Shown: positions 39,749 through 48,755, numbered from the stretch's first letter. The stretch is DNA of 64,000 nucleotides from Carbonactinospora thermoautotrophica (GCF_001543895.1 NZ_JYIJ01000017.1:124001-188000), one strand, 5' to 3'. Numbers and translations are program-made. Notes: generated by a model not told the origin, from the sequence alone.

Positions 39749-41602
39749 GTGGCGGCGGCCGTGAATCTCACCACGCCCGCGCAGGCCGCCCGCTCTATGG
39801 CCGGCCGTGGGCCGGGCGTGCGTTCACGGGAAGCCGGACGGCTCGCCGACGACCTGCTGCGGGCCCCGGCGCCTGTCAGGAGAAAGTTCCTGGCCACGCT
39901 GAAGGACAACAAGCGCGAGATGGCGTTCGTGTTCCAGGAGGTGAGACGGGAAATCGGCAGCCTGTACGGGCTGTGGCATGACACCCCGTCCGGGTTCGTC
40001 GAGGACGTCATCGGCGAAACCGTGTGGAGCAAACAGCGCGAGTTCCTCGACGCGATCGTGACCCACAAGCGGGTCGCCATCCCCGCAGGCTTCGGCGTGG
40101 GCAAGACGTTCGGCGCCGGTCGGCTTGTCGCGTGGGCAGGCGCGGTGAACGCGCCCGGAAGCATCGTCATCGTCACCACCGCGACCCGGTTCCGCCAGGT
40201 GCGCTACCAGCTGTGGCCGCACATCCGCAGCGCGGTCACCAAGGCCGGCCTGCCCGGCACCGTGGACACGACCCAGTGGAAGATGCCGGACGTCAACGGC
40301 AACGAGGTCGTGGTCGCCTACGGGTTCACCGCGCCACCAAACGACGAAGCCGCGATGCAGGGTATCCACGGCACGCCGAAACTGCTCCTGGTCGTGGACG
40401 AGGCCGGTGGTATCGACAAGCTGATCGGCCGCGGCACCAACAACCTCCTCACCGGTGATGCGAAGCTGCTCGCGATCGGGAACCCTCCGATGAACGAACC
40501 CGGATCGTGGTTCGAGGAGCTATGCGCCGAGGGAGAAGACCCGGAAGAGCCGGCGACGAGCACCATTCGCATCGCTGCGATCGACTCGCCCGCGATCACC
40601 GGGGAGCCGACACCAGTCTGCAAGGCGTGTGTACCCAACCTTGATGGGCACACGATCGCCGGTGGTGTCCCGTCGCACCTGCCGGACTGGGACTGGCTAC
40701 ACCGCACCCTGCGCGAATACGGGGCGCCAGTCGAGCGGAGCGCGCCGCTCGACGAGGTCGTCCGAGCGATCAACGAGAATCCCCACCCGTACCTGGTGGC
40801 GAAGGTCCTCGCCCAGTTTCCGAAGGACTCCGGGAACAGGGTCATCCCCGCCTCCTGGGTGGAGGCTGCCGAGCTCGCCGAGGACTCGACCGGCGAAGGC
40901 TACGTGCGCCTGTGCGACTTGGGTCTTCCTGACGAGACGGAAACCTTCACCGTCAAGCGGGGTGCTTGGGTGCGGTTGGGGGTGGACGTGGCTGCTGACG
41001 GTGGGGACGAGTTCGCGATCTACCGGGCCATTGGGGATGTGGTGCACAAGGTGCACGTCTCCTCCGGTGCCCAGAACGCTGACCCGGCCCGGGTTGCGGA
41101 ACGGGTGCTGGAGGAGATCGACCGGGCGCAGCGGCTCGCCAACGCGCTCGGCACACGCGTTCCTGTGCGGGTCAAGGTCGACAAGAACGGCCTGGGCTGG
41201 GGTGTGGTCGGCAACCTGGAACGGTGGGCGCAGACCGGGCGGCACAAGGCGCAGATCGTCGGCGTGATGGTCTCTGAGAGACCGGAGAAGGATGATCCGG
41301 GTGCGGTGATGCGCCCGTACCGGAAGCGGGATGAGATGTGGTTGGCCGGCCGGTTTCTGCTGCAGCCTGACCCGTCTACCGGGTATGGGCGGTTGCGGTT
41401 GCGTGTCGATCACCAGTGCAAGGTCCAGCTCTCCAACCCGCAACTGGGCCATCACACGACCGGGTATGTGGTGGTCGAGTCGAAGGAGTCGATGAGGAAA
41501 CGTGGTGTGTCGTCTCCTGACCGGGCGGAGGCCGCGTTGCTCGCGTTGTACGAGCCGTATCCGGTTGGGGTGAAGAAGCGGCGTGGGTTGCTCGTTGGTT
41601 GA
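39749..41602 (+). CDS. Phage terminase large subunit
   Basis: A 617-residue DNA-packaging motor. The ATPase domain has a Walker A-like AIPAGFGVGKTFGAGRLVAW (about 108-127), an adenine-binding-like FVEDVIGETVWSKQREFLDAI before it, and Walker B LLLVVDEAGG (about 212-221). The nuclease half (about 390-600) contains WVRLGVDVAADGGDEFAIYR with acidic residues expected for an RNase H-fold nuclease, and ends with ESKESMRKRGVSSPDRAEAALLA. It appears full length. The portal gene, normally close by, is 8.2 kb away because cargo intervenes. Confidence 0.88.
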   Translation: MAAAVNLTTPAQAARSMAGRGPGVRSREAGRLADDLLRAPAPVRRKFLATLKDNKREMAFVFQEVRREIGSLYGLWHDTPSGFVEDVIGETVWSKQREFLDAIVTHKRVAIPAGFGVGKTFGAGRLVAWAGAVNAPGSIVIVTTATRFRQVRYQLWPHIRSAVTKAGLPGTVDTTQWKMPDVNGNEVVVAYGFTAPPNDEAAMQGIHGTPKLLLVVDEAGGIDKLIGRGTNNLLTGDAKLLAIGNPPMNEPGSWFEELCAEGEDPEEPATSTIRIAAIDSPAITGEPTPVCKACVPNLDGHTIAGGVPSHLPDWDWLHRTLREYGAPVERSAPLDEVVRAINENPHPYLVAKVLAQFPKDSGNRVIPASWVEAAELAEDSTGEGYVRLCDLGLPDETETFTVKRGAWVRLGVDVAADGGDEFAIYRAIGDVVHKVHVSSGAQNADPARVAERVLEEIDRAQRLANALGTRVPVRVKVDKNGLGWGVVGNLERWAQTGRHKAQIVGVMVSERPEKDDPGAVMRPYRKRDEMWLAGRFLLQPDPSTGYGRLRLRVDHQCKVQLSNPQLGHHTTGYVVVESKESMRKRGVSSPDRAEAALLALYEPYPVGVKKRRGLLVG

Positions 41603-41934
41603 AGAACCGGCGCGCACCCGATTTGGCACCGGTCTTGTGGACGTTGTTCGGGTGCGCGCCGGGGTTTGGGGGCGGGCCGTGTGGGCGGTTCCTCTCTCGT
41701 GTCACCGGGTTGAGGGGATTGGGGTTGAGTCGGTGGCGCGGGAGTCCGGGCCCGCACGGCCCGCCGGCTTGGGGTGGCCGCCCGGCGCCGGGAGGCGCGG
41801 GCATGGGCGCCGGGCGGCCGGGGCCCGGCCGGCGGGTACCTCGGGGGACGGTGTACCGGTCGGGCCTAGTGGTGGCCGTCCCCGCCCGGGGGGCTGCGGG
41901 GTCGGGGCGGCCGGGAGGAGGAAGCTAGTGTGTG
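41603..41934. other. Intergenic between terminase and cargo genes
   Basis: A 332-base stretch rich in G and T on the plus strand with no convincing gene. It is the likely left boundary of the cargo inserted in the phage packaging region; no repeat matching the region after 47962 was found by eye. Confidence 0.4.
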
Positions 41935-42339
41935 TTACCCGGCTTGTCGTGAACAAGGTTCGATCTCGGCGAACACGACCTTGCCTCCGTCCGGTAAGGG
42001 CACTGCCCCCCACCGGTGAGCCAGTGTTTCCACCAGCAGCAGGCCACGCCCGCACGTGGCGTCCAGGTCGATGTCGAGGTTCGGGGTGGGCAGCGTCGGG
42101 TCAGGGTCGTGGACTTCCACCCGCAGTGCACCGTTCCGTGGGTCCAGGACCACTGTTATTGGCTGGCCTCGATGTTCGGCGTGCCGGACGGCGTTGGTGA
42201 ATAGCTCGGTCACCACCACCTGCACATCGTCGAGCAGGTACCGGCGGTGGAGCCCTCGCCAAATGCAGTAGTACGTGACGTGCCAGCGCACTACTGCCAC
42301 CACCTTCTCCTGTGGCGGGTATGCGACCCTCGACTGCAC
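41935..42339 (-). CDS. HATPase-domain regulatory protein
   Basis: A 134-residue RsbW-like ATPase: VVVTELFTNAVRHAEHRGQPITVVL (N box, about 41-65), EVHDPDPTLP, and CGRGLLLVETLAHRWGAVP (G2 box). It is short, with no extra domain. Such genes commonly flank HTH/TPR regulators and RiPP loci in Streptomyces. Here it probably forms part of the control of the graspetide locus. Confidence 0.82.
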   Translation of the reverse strand: MQSRVAYPPQEKVVAVVRWHVTYYCIWRGLHRRYLLDDVQVVVTELFTNAVRHAEHRGQPITVVLDPRNGALRVEVHDPDPTLPTPNLDIDLDATCGRGLLLVETLAHRWGAVPLPDGGKVVFAEIEPCSRQAG

Positions 42340-42388
42340 TGTCGTTACTGCCTCTCCTGCCGCCTGCTGAGCAGTTGGCGTGAAGACA

Positions 42389-42592
42389 TTACGTTCGTAC
42401 CTTCTCGCGCTGCCGGCTCGGAGGAACAGCCGTTCCGTCAGGGAGCAGTTCGCCGGTGTCCTCGAAGAGCACTACGCCGTTGCAGAGCAGGCTCCAGCCC
42501 TGCTCGGGGTGGAACACAATCGTGTGCGCGGCTTCCCGGTCCGGGGCGTCCGCGGGCGGACAAGGAGGTTGGTGATGGCACCTGTTGACCAT
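42389..42592 (-). CDS. DUF5999 family protein
   Basis: A 67-residue protein with the diagnostic tail GWSLLCNGVVLFEDTGELLPDG. The N-terminal CHHQPPCPPADAPDREAA supplies two Cys and two His for a likely metal site. ATG 42592 is chosen because the family starts just before these cysteines. DUF5999 genes are widespread in streptomycetes next to HATPase and XRE regulators. Function unknown. Confidence 0.8.
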   Translation of the reverse strand: MVNRCHHQPPCPPADAPDREAAHTIVFHPEQGWSLLCNGVVLFEDTGELLPDGTAVPPSRQREKVRT

Positions 42593-42808
42593 CGCGCATC
42601 CTTCATTGGGTGAAGGTTCAGTTGCTGGGAGAACACAAGTGCGGGTAACCGGCGGGTTCGTCCGGTGCCAGGCTTTACGTAAGCAGTCGAGTGGTGGCAC
42701 GCGCTAGCGGATCAGGGGTTCCGGATGGTTCCGAATCGTTCAGCGTGGTTCACCGTGATGTGCCTATATGGGCTACGGTGATCGCAACGACGAGCTTCGG
42801 AGGCTGTC

Positions 42809-44200
42809 ATGGGGGACGGACGGCATCGGATCCCGGAGTGGTGCAAACGAGCTGGTTGGACGCAGGGAGAGCTGCGTCGACGTATCCTGCAACGAGCTGC
42901 CGTCGATCCGTCATACCGGCATGTAGCCCCGTCCAAGGGGCGTGTCGCGCAGTGGTTCAAAGGAGAGCATCCCAGGCACCCTGTCCCGCAGATCCTGGCG
43001 GACATCTTCAGTGATCACTTCGGCTTTGAGGTCACGCCAGACGATCTGGGGTTAGGAAGTCATCGTGTTCTCGTCAAACCCACCGTGCCTCTTTACCCTG
43101 AGACACGATTCCTCCTTTTGAGGGAACTACGCGACCTGACGGGACGGCACCTCATGCTTACACGACGTGATCTACTTGAGGCCGGTGGATGCCTGCTTAC
43201 CTCTGCCGGTCTACTCGGTCCTCTGAACCGATGGCTTGACGACGTACCACCAGCGTCGATAGTCGATGACGTCCCACGCATGAAGATCGGTACCACGCAA
43301 CTGGAGCTGATCGAGCTAGCTGCGCGGGAGTTCCGTGAGTGGAACTGGCAGGTGGGCGGAATGTTCTGGAAGTCCGCGCTCGGCCATCTGCAGTACGTGA
43401 CCGAACAGATTAGCGAGCCGTACTCCGAGCGGGTTAAGCGGCGCCTGTACGCGGTCGCTGCTGACCTCGGTGAGACGGTTGCTCACATGGCCCGTGATCT
43501 CGGCTATCACGCTGAGGCGCAACGGTACTACGGGCTTGCGTTGCGAGCTGCTAGAGAAGCCCAGGAGTGGGCTTTGGGCGCGCACATCCTGGCTTCCATG
43601 GCCGGGCACATGATCGAACTCGGGCATCCGCATGAAGGACTGGAACTCGTTCACCTGGCGCAGAAGGGTGAGCGGGGTCAGGCCACGCCGACTCTGCGCG
43701 CGATGCTGCGAATCCGTGAGTCGTGGGCGTACGTGAAGATGGCGGAGCCGCGTGACGGCCGGCGGGCTATTAGCCAAGCCGAGGATGAGTTCAGCGACTA
43801 CCAGCCTACCGATGATCCGCACTGGCTTCGGTACGTGTCCAGCGCTGAGTTCAACGGGGTCTGCGGCAGCCGATACCGAGACTTGGTGCGTTACGACACG
43901 CGGGCGTTGGAGCACTCCGCGCGTTCCTACGAGGTGGCTCTGGCGATGCGGGACCCGCAGTATGTGCGTAGCCGGGCACTGGACTACACGGGCCTGGCGA
44001 AGGTGCGTCTGCTCCAAGGCGAGGTCGAGCAGGCGTGCGCTACCGCAGACAAGGCGCTGGCTATCGCCGAGAAGATCCAGTCTCCGACTGTCACGCAGAA
44101 GATTCACGAGTTCCTGCGGCAGGTCATGCAATACCGGTCCTTGGGCAGCGTTCGCGTCTTCGAGGAGAAGGTGCACGTGGTACTTGGCGTGTCGGTTTAG
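42809..44200 (+). CDS. HTH/TPR transcriptional regulator of the graspetide locus
   Basis: A 463-residue protein. An N-terminal helix-turn-helix-like region (about 8-70: IPEWCKRAGWTQGELRRRIL, GRVAQWFKGEHPRHPVPQIL) precedes a long helical tetratricopeptide-type domain (about 140-440, for example YHAEAQRYYGLALRAAREAQEWALGAHI). ATG 42809 follows GGAGG. It lies directly upstream of the precursor gene in the same orientation, and such regulators recur beside ATP-grasp RiPP genes. It is AT-richer than the core genome. Confidence 0.85.
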   Translation: MGDGRHRIPEWCKRAGWTQGELRRRILQRAAVDPSYRHVAPSKGRVAQWFKGEHPRHPVPQILADIFSDHFGFEVTPDDLGLGSHRVLVKPTVPLYPETRFLLLRELRDLTGRHLMLTRRDLLEAGGCLLTSAGLLGPLNRWLDDVPPASIVDDVPRMKIGTTQLELIELAAREFREWNWQVGGMFWKSALGHLQYVTEQISEPYSERVKRRLYAVAADLGETVAHMARDLGYHAEAQRYYGLALRAAREAQEWALGAHILASMAGHMIELGHPHEGLELVHLAQKGERGQATPTLRAMLRIRESWAYVKMAEPRDGRRAISQAEDEFSDYQPTDDPHWLRYVSSAEFNGVCGSRYRDLVRYDTRALEHSARSYEVALAMRDPQYVRSRALDYTGLAKVRLLQGEVEQACATADKALAIAEKIQSPTVTQKIHEFLRQVMQYRSLGSVRVFEEKVHVVLGVSV

Positions 44201-44403
44201 CGGCCAGACCGCGTGTATGAGCGAACGACAGAACGTAGCCGTCGTTCCACGAACAGAAGGAGACAGTATTGTTCAGCAACGCTGACCGTTTCCCTGCTGG
44301 CTCGGCCCTGCCTCATGGGATCGCAACCCCCAGGCCATGGGCGTTGCGACGTATGAGCCCCTTCCCGGCCTGGGAGGCTCTTGAGTATGCGCGAGCCGTA
44401 CTA

Positions 44404-45566
44404 GTGCCGCGTCAAGCAACGTTGATCACGTAATCGGGTTGGCGGATCTTGGAGCTGACAGCGAAGTCGCGTTTGGGTTCGGCGTGCTGGTTGCGCCAGC
44501 GGAGGTAGGCGGCGATGGCGGCGTTCTGCTGGTCGTGGCTGGTGAAGTCCGAACCGTTCAACGCGAAGTAGCGCACGCCGGTGAACTCGGGCTCGATCCA
44601 GTTCAGCCAGGACGCGTAGGTCGGCAGGAACACCAGCTCCACGTCGTGGTCAACGGCCCACTCGCGCACCTTCGGGTGCCGGTGCGGGGCGAAGTTGTCC
44701 ACGACCACGTAGAGCCGTTCGGTTGGCCAGCGGCGGCGCAGCACCTTCAAGAACGCGAGGAACTCCCGCCAGCGTTTCCGGTCGCGGATCCGGTAGAAAA
44801 TCTTGCCGGTGGCCAGGTCCAGCGCGGCAAGCATGTGCCGCACCCCCAGGGTGCGGGTGTAGGTGGCGCGGATCCGGGCGGGACGCCCAGCCGGGTACCA
44901 GCCCCGGCCAGGACGCGGCCGCAGGTTCAGCGGCCCGAACTCATCGACGCAGACCACCCGGCCGCCCTCGGGCGGATGATCGTACAGGGCAAGCACCCGG
45001 CGCATCTTCGATGCGAAGTCCGGATCGGTCGAGGCCTTCCATGTCTTGGTCGCCTGCCAGCTGATCCCCGCCCCACGCAGGATGATCCGGATCGTCTCGC
45101 GGCTGATCGAGGCCACCACGCCCCGGTCGATCAGGTACTCGCGCAGCTTGCTCAGGCTCCAGGCGCCGAACGGCAAACCCACGTCGCGGGGGCAGCACCG
45201 GGCGATCAGGCAGATCTCAGCGCGGGCCGCCTCAGAAATCGTCCTCGGCCTGCCCCCGCTCCATTTTGGGTCCAGCGCGGCGAACCCGACCTCGTTGAAA
45301 TCGTGGATCACACCCCGCACATACCGCTGCGACGTCTGTGCCAGCCGCGCGATCTGCGGCACCGGCCAACCCTGCGCACTGGCCAGCACCACCATCGCCC
45401 GCCGCAGCCTCACCGGATCCCTCGCCGTCCGGCAGATCCGCTGCAAACGACGCCCTTCCGCCATCGCGAGCGGCCGCACGAACACATCCGGCGGACGAGC
45501 CACACCCACCTCCCAGCCCAGCAGCTGATCAACCAGTTACATGATTAACCTTCCTGGACAAGGCAC
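44404..45566 (-). mobile_element. IS630-family insertion sequence, copy 1
   Basis: 1163 bp flanked by TA duplications (44402-44403 and 45567-45568) inside a CTAG target. The ends are imperfect inverted repeats, GTGCCGCGTCAAGCAA and GTGCCTTGTCCAGGAA. It carries one transposase gene on the minus strand. It has the same length as copy 2 at 51581-52743, encodes an identical transposase, and lies in the opposite orientation. Confidence 0.92.
44412..45509 (-). CDS. IS630-family transposase, copy 1
   Basis: A 365-residue DDE transposase. The N-terminal HTH region is VRLRRAMVVLASAQGWPVPQIARLAQTSQRYVRGVI (about 34-69), with a second HTH in the middle. The catalytic triad is seen in VVCVDEFGPLN, YVVVDNFAPHRHPKV and SWLNWIEPEFTGVRYF. 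It is intact and could be active. GTG start 45509; an upstream in-frame start is also open. Confidence 0.92.
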   Translation of the reverse strand: MGVARPPDVFVRPLAMAEGRRLQRICRTARDPVRLRRAMVVLASAQGWPVPQIARLAQTSQRYVRGVIHDFNEVGFAALDPKWSGGRPRTISEAARAEICLIARCCPRDVGLPFGAWSLSKLREYLIDRGVVASISRETIRIILRGAGISWQATKTWKASTDPDFASKMRRVLALYDHPPEGGRVVCVDEFGPLNLRPRPGRGWYPAGRPARIRATYTRTLGVRHMLAALDLATGKIFYRIRDRKRWREFLAFLKVLRRRWPTERLYVVVDNFAPHRHPKVREWAVDHDVELVFLPTYASWLNWIEPEFTGVRYFALNGSDFTSHDQQNAAIAAYLRWRNQHAEPKRDFAVSSKIRQPDYVINVA

Positions 45567-45729
45567 TAGACCCGGTGACGCAAACTACCCGTTTCTTCGA
45601 CCACGCGGGTCAGCCGGTGGAGATGCCCAAGCACGGCACTAGCACCGGTACGAAGCCGCCGACAGGCACCGGTGGCCCGGATGGCAACGGGCCCAGCACC
45701 GACACCGACTACGGATCCGATAACGACCA

Positions 45730-46695
45730 ATGACCAGCGTGGATTCTCGGTCGGTGCTGGTTATCACCAGCCTGGAGGACCCGACCGCCGATCTGGTTAT
45801 CGCTGAACTGTATAGCCGGAGCGTGCCAGTGACGCGGTTCGACTCCGGTGATTTCCCCGCCATGCTTGCGGTGGCTGCCCGTGTCGGAGGAGGACGCGGC
45901 TGGCATGGGTGGTTGGAGACCCCGAGTCGGGTCGTGGACCTGACGGCGGTGCGCGCGGTGTACTACCGGCGCCCATCGGGGTTCTGCTTCCCACACCTGG
46001 ATCCTCAAGACGCGCGGTTCGCCGTCGCGCAGGCCCGGTACGGGCTCGGCGGGGTGCTCGCCTCGCTGCCCGGCTGCCTGTACGTGAACCACCCGCATCG
46101 CATCGCGGACGCGGAGTTCAAGCCGGCGCAGCTCGCTGTGGCGGTGGAGGTGGGGTTCACTGTGCCGGCTACGCTAATCACCAGCGATCCAGACGCGGCC
46201 CGAGAGTTCGTCAAAGAGCACGGTCCTGTGGTGTACAAGCCACTGGCCGTACCCGCCTATGAAATAGATGGAATCCCCTGCACCATCCATGTAGCCGAGG
46301 TCGCTACGGATGAGCTGGATGAGGGTGTTGCTGGGACAGCGCACTTGTTCCAGGCCCGGGTGGACAAGACCGCGGACGTGCGCGTGACCGTGGTCGGGGA
46401 GCGCGTGTTCTGCGTGCGCATCGACAGCGCTGATGGCCTGCTGGACTGGCGTACCGACTACGACCAGCTCACCTACACCGTGGTGGATCCGCCGGACGGG
46501 ATCAGGCGAGCGCTGCGCGCTTTCGTGGGCAGGTTCGGGTTGGTGTACGGAGCGTTCGACTTTGCCCTGACCGGCGATGGGGAGTGGGTGTTCTTAGAGT
46601 GCAACCCGTCCGGCCAGTACGCGTGGCTAGAACCGTATACCGGCCTGCCTCTGACCGCGGCTATCGCCGACCTGCTGACACGAGGGATGAGATGA
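45730..46695 (+). CDS. ATP-grasp peptide maturase (graspetide synthetase)
   Basis: A 321-residue ATP-grasp ligase of the SAV_5884 RiPP-maturase type. It should form side-chain ester or amide links between Thr/Ser or Lys and Asp/Glu of the core peptide. Evidence: VLVITSLEDPTADLVIAEL at the N-terminus, YYRRPSGFCFP (substrate region), PVVYKPLAVPAYE (ATP-binding Lys), DVRVTVVGERVFCVRI and the metal-binding FLECNPSGQYAWLE (Glu-x-Asn, about 292-305). Its ATG overlaps the precursor stop, so translation was coupled to a gene now broken by the IS. The enzyme itself looks intact. Confidence 0.93.
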   Translation: MTSVDSRSVLVITSLEDPTADLVIAELYSRSVPVTRFDSGDFPAMLAVAARVGGGRGWHGWLETPSRVVDLTAVRAVYYRRPSGFCFPHLDPQDARFAVAQARYGLGGVLASLPGCLYVNHPHRIADAEFKPAQLAVAVEVGFTVPATLITSDPDAAREFVKEHGPVVYKPLAVPAYEIDGIPCTIHVAEVATDELDEGVAGTAHLFQARVDKTADVRVTVVGERVFCVRIDSADGLLDWRTDYDQLTYTVVDPPDGIRRALRAFVGRFGLVYGAFDFALTGDGEWVFLECNPSGQYAWLEPYTGLPLTAAIADLLTRGMR

Positions 46696-46696
46696 C

Positions 46697-47896
46697 ATGA
46701 CCACGAGCATCACCGAGGTAGACGGCCGCGCGGTAGAACTGCGCAGACGGCTTGCCGGCGAGCTGAAGGAATCTGGTGACCTGCGGTCTCCGCAGTGGCG
46801 AGCTGCCGTCGAGGCGGTACCCAGGGAGACGTTCCTCCATGGCGGATGTTTCCGCCAGGTTCCCGGCTCACCGACCCGGTGGGAGCCGGTCACGCCGGAC
46901 CGTGTGGGTGTCGAGGACTGGTTAGAGCTGGTGTACTCCAACGAGACGTTGGTGACCCAGATCGACGGCAAAATCCGCTTCCAGGATGTGGTCGAACCAG
47001 TCGCGGGCGTACCGACGTCGTCCTCGACCCTGCCCGGCCTGGTCGTGCGGATGCTGGAGGAGCTGGACGTCCACGATGGCATGCGTGTGCTGGAAATCGG
47101 CACCGGGACCGGCTACTCCACAGCGCTGCTGTGCCACCGGCTCGGCTCACAGCAGGTGACCACAATTGAAGTCGACCCAGACGTGGCCGCCCGCGCGGAA
47201 GCCGCCTTGGACTCCCTCGGCTATGACGACTACACGATCATTACCGGTGATGGGCTCGTCGGCTACCCGTATGCAGCCCCCTACGACCGGATCATTGCCA
47301 CCTGCTCGGTACGCCGTGTCCCTTACACCTGGGTGCGCCAGACCCGGCCAGGCGGGATCATCCTCGCCACCGTCAACGGTTGGCTGTACTCCTCTGGGCT
47401 GGCCAAGCTCCACGTGCACGAGGACGGCACCGCGCAGGGGCAGTTTCTACCAGGCACGATCTCGTTCATGCTTGCCCGCGCCCACATACCGCCCGCGTTC
47501 GACTACCTGGACGCACGTGCTTTCTACGCCGACAGCGAGCGGCCAGCCCGCTACGGGCCGCAGATCCTCAAAGAATGGGTACCACGGTTCGTGGCCCAGC
47601 TCGCCGCTCCCGGCGCCCAGTACACCTGGCTTATGACGGGCAACAGTCCGGAGACCACGTACTTGGTTGACGTGGAGCGGGAGGCATTCGCCACCCTCAC
47701 CCCGACGCGGGACGGCGGGTGGATGGTGCGTCAGGGTGGCCCGATCGCGCTGTGGGACGCGATCGAGGACGCCTTGGACGTGTGGGAGGCAGCTGGTAAG
47801 CCAGGCATGGAAGGGTTTCGGCTCCGCATTACCAGGACCGAGCAGATAGTGTCGATCGACACTCCCACCGGTGAGATGTCCTGGACACTGCCCTAA
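46697..47896 (+). CDS. PIMT-like methyltransferase of the graspetide locus
   Basis: A 399-residue protein. An N-terminal protein-L-isoaspartate O-methyltransferase-like domain shows LVYSNETLVTQ, then SAM motif I VLEIGTGTGYSTALLCHRLG (about 134-153) and GDGLVGYPYAAPYDRIIATC. It is followed by a C-terminal extension of about 170 residues typical of the grasp-associated family. Homologues in fuscimiditide-type pathways methylate a core Asp, leading to aspartimide. The restored core has an Asp-Gly (PDGN), a plausible target. It starts one base after the ATP-grasp stop. Confidence 0.92.
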   Translation: MTTSITEVDGRAVELRRRLAGELKESGDLRSPQWRAAVEAVPRETFLHGGCFRQVPGSPTRWEPVTPDRVGVEDWLELVYSNETLVTQIDGKIRFQDVVEPVAGVPTSSSTLPGLVVRMLEELDVHDGMRVLEIGTGTGYSTALLCHRLGSQQVTTIEVDPDVAARAEAALDSLGYDDYTIITGDGLVGYPYAAPYDRIIATCSVRRVPYTWVRQTRPGGIILATVNGWLYSSGLAKLHVHEDGTAQGQFLPGTISFMLARAHIPPAFDYLDARAFYADSERPARYGPQILKEWVPRFVAQLAAPGAQYTWLMTGNSPETTYLVDVEREAFATLTPTRDGGWMVRQGGPIALWDAIEDALDVWEAAGKPGMEGFRLRITRTEQIVSIDTPTGEMSWTLP

Positions 47897-47926
47897 CCTA
47901 CGGAATCGAATCACGCATTTCCTCAC

Positions 47927-47962
47927 AAGGTGCCGCCTTCGGTGAAAGGCGGCACCTTTTCG
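47927..47962 (+). terminator. Intrinsic terminator closing the graspetide operon
   Basis: A perfect 13-bp stem (47927-47939 with 47946-47958), 6-base loop and TT tail, 30 bases after the methyltransferase stop. It marks the right end of the cargo operon. Confidence 0.85.
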
Positions 47963-48111
47963 TTGCCGCCACCGGTCGACACTAACGCTGTGTAACCGTT
48001 TCTCTGGCTGTTGCGTTTCCCCTAGATGAGCTGATGTGTGCGGGCTGCCCGCTCCCAGCTCTGGGGGCGACGCCGAAAAGGGAACAGTCGCATCAGAGAG
48101 GGCAGCTCAGC

Positions 48112-48510
48112 GTGACTGTCTCTGCTACGCAGCAGCCCAGCCGGAAGCCCCACGGGGAGAAGGGACAGCAGGAGGAGAATCCGCTTACTCACGAATGGGT
48201 CGTCGACGCGACGATCGATGTTGACGAGAAGACCGCCCGGTACGCGAACTTCCGCGGCTCGTTCCGCACCAAGGCGCAGCAGCGCATCGATGTGCTTGAC
48301 GTGCGGTGCAAGCTGTGCCGGCGTTCGATCGACGACGTGGCGGACCAGCCGTGCGAGGCGAAGATCGACAACTCGCATCTGATCGGCGGGCCGATCGGGG
48401 AGCGGAAGAAACGTAAGCGGGGCAACATCGACCCGAACGCGCCCGGGTGTGAGCTGGTTCAGGCCCCGAAGATCAACCGGTTCGGGGTTGAGGCGTACAT
48501 GAACGGGTGA
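48112..48510 (+). CDS. Phage-type protein with CxxC motif, unknown
   Basis: About 132 residues from GTG 48112 (an ATG at 48034 would add 26). After a disordered, basic N-terminus comes WVVDATIDVDEKTARYANFRGSFRTKAQQRIDVLDVRC. A single CKLCRR knuckle, a distal Cys, and a basic KKRKRGN tract follow. It may bind zinc and nucleic acid. It is the first gene after the cargo operon and probably belongs to the phage packaging region. Confidence 0.6.
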   Translation: MTVSATQQPSRKPHGEKGQQEENPLTHEWVVDATIDVDEKTARYANFRGSFRTKAQQRIDVLDVRCKLCRRSIDDVADQPCEAKIDNSHLIGGPIGERKKRKRGNIDPNAPGCELVQAPKINRFGVEAYMNG

Positions 48511-48551
48511 GCGGGCGACACTAACCGCCGCGGTTCCTACCGTCCCGCGGC

Positions 48552-48755
48552 GTGACGAGCTCGTACCCACAGCGAAACCCGACCAAGCCCACCGCGGGCC
48601 GTATCGCCCGCGAGGTGACCGGCCTGCTCCTCACGTTTTCCGGCGCCGGTGGGCTGATCACTGTCGCGTTCACCGTGCATCCGCTTGCCGGCGCCGCACT
48701 GGTGTCCGTCCTACTGCTGCTCGCCGGGCTGTGGCTGGCGAGCAGCGACACGTAA
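48552..48755 (+). CDS. Small membrane protein, 67 residues
   Basis: A GTG-started ORF with a basic N-terminus (SSYPQRNPTKPTAGRIARE) and two hydrophobic helices (about 22-41 VTGLLLTFSGAGGLITVAFT and 45-62 LAGAALVSVLLLLAGLWL). The size and topology resemble phage small membrane (holin-like) or head-region proteins. It ends two to three bases before the IS481 end, so the IS landed immediately after its stop. Confidence 0.5.
   Translation: MTSSYPQRNPTKPTAGRIAREVTGLLLTFSGAGGLITVAFTVHPLAGAALVSVLLLLAGLWLASSDT

Larger units (their letters stand above)
44269..45733 (+). pseudogene. Graspetide (ATP-grasp RiPP) precursor gene, interrupted by IS630
   Basis: TTG 44269, six bases after AAGGAG, opens a leader: MFSNADRFPAGSALPHG, then PWALRRMSPFPAWEALEYARAVL. 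At codon 45 (CTA) the IS begins; the present upstream ORF runs nine codons into it and stops at 44433. After the IS the same frame resumes at 45569 (DPVTQTTRFFDHAGQPVEM, KHGTSTGTKPPTGTGGPDGN, GPSTDTDYGSDNDQ) to a TGA at 45731-45733. Deleting the IS and one TA restores 99 codons. Leader and core match the SAV_5884-type ATP-grasp target family. The stop overlaps the ATP-grasp ATG by four bases. Confidence 0.9.
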
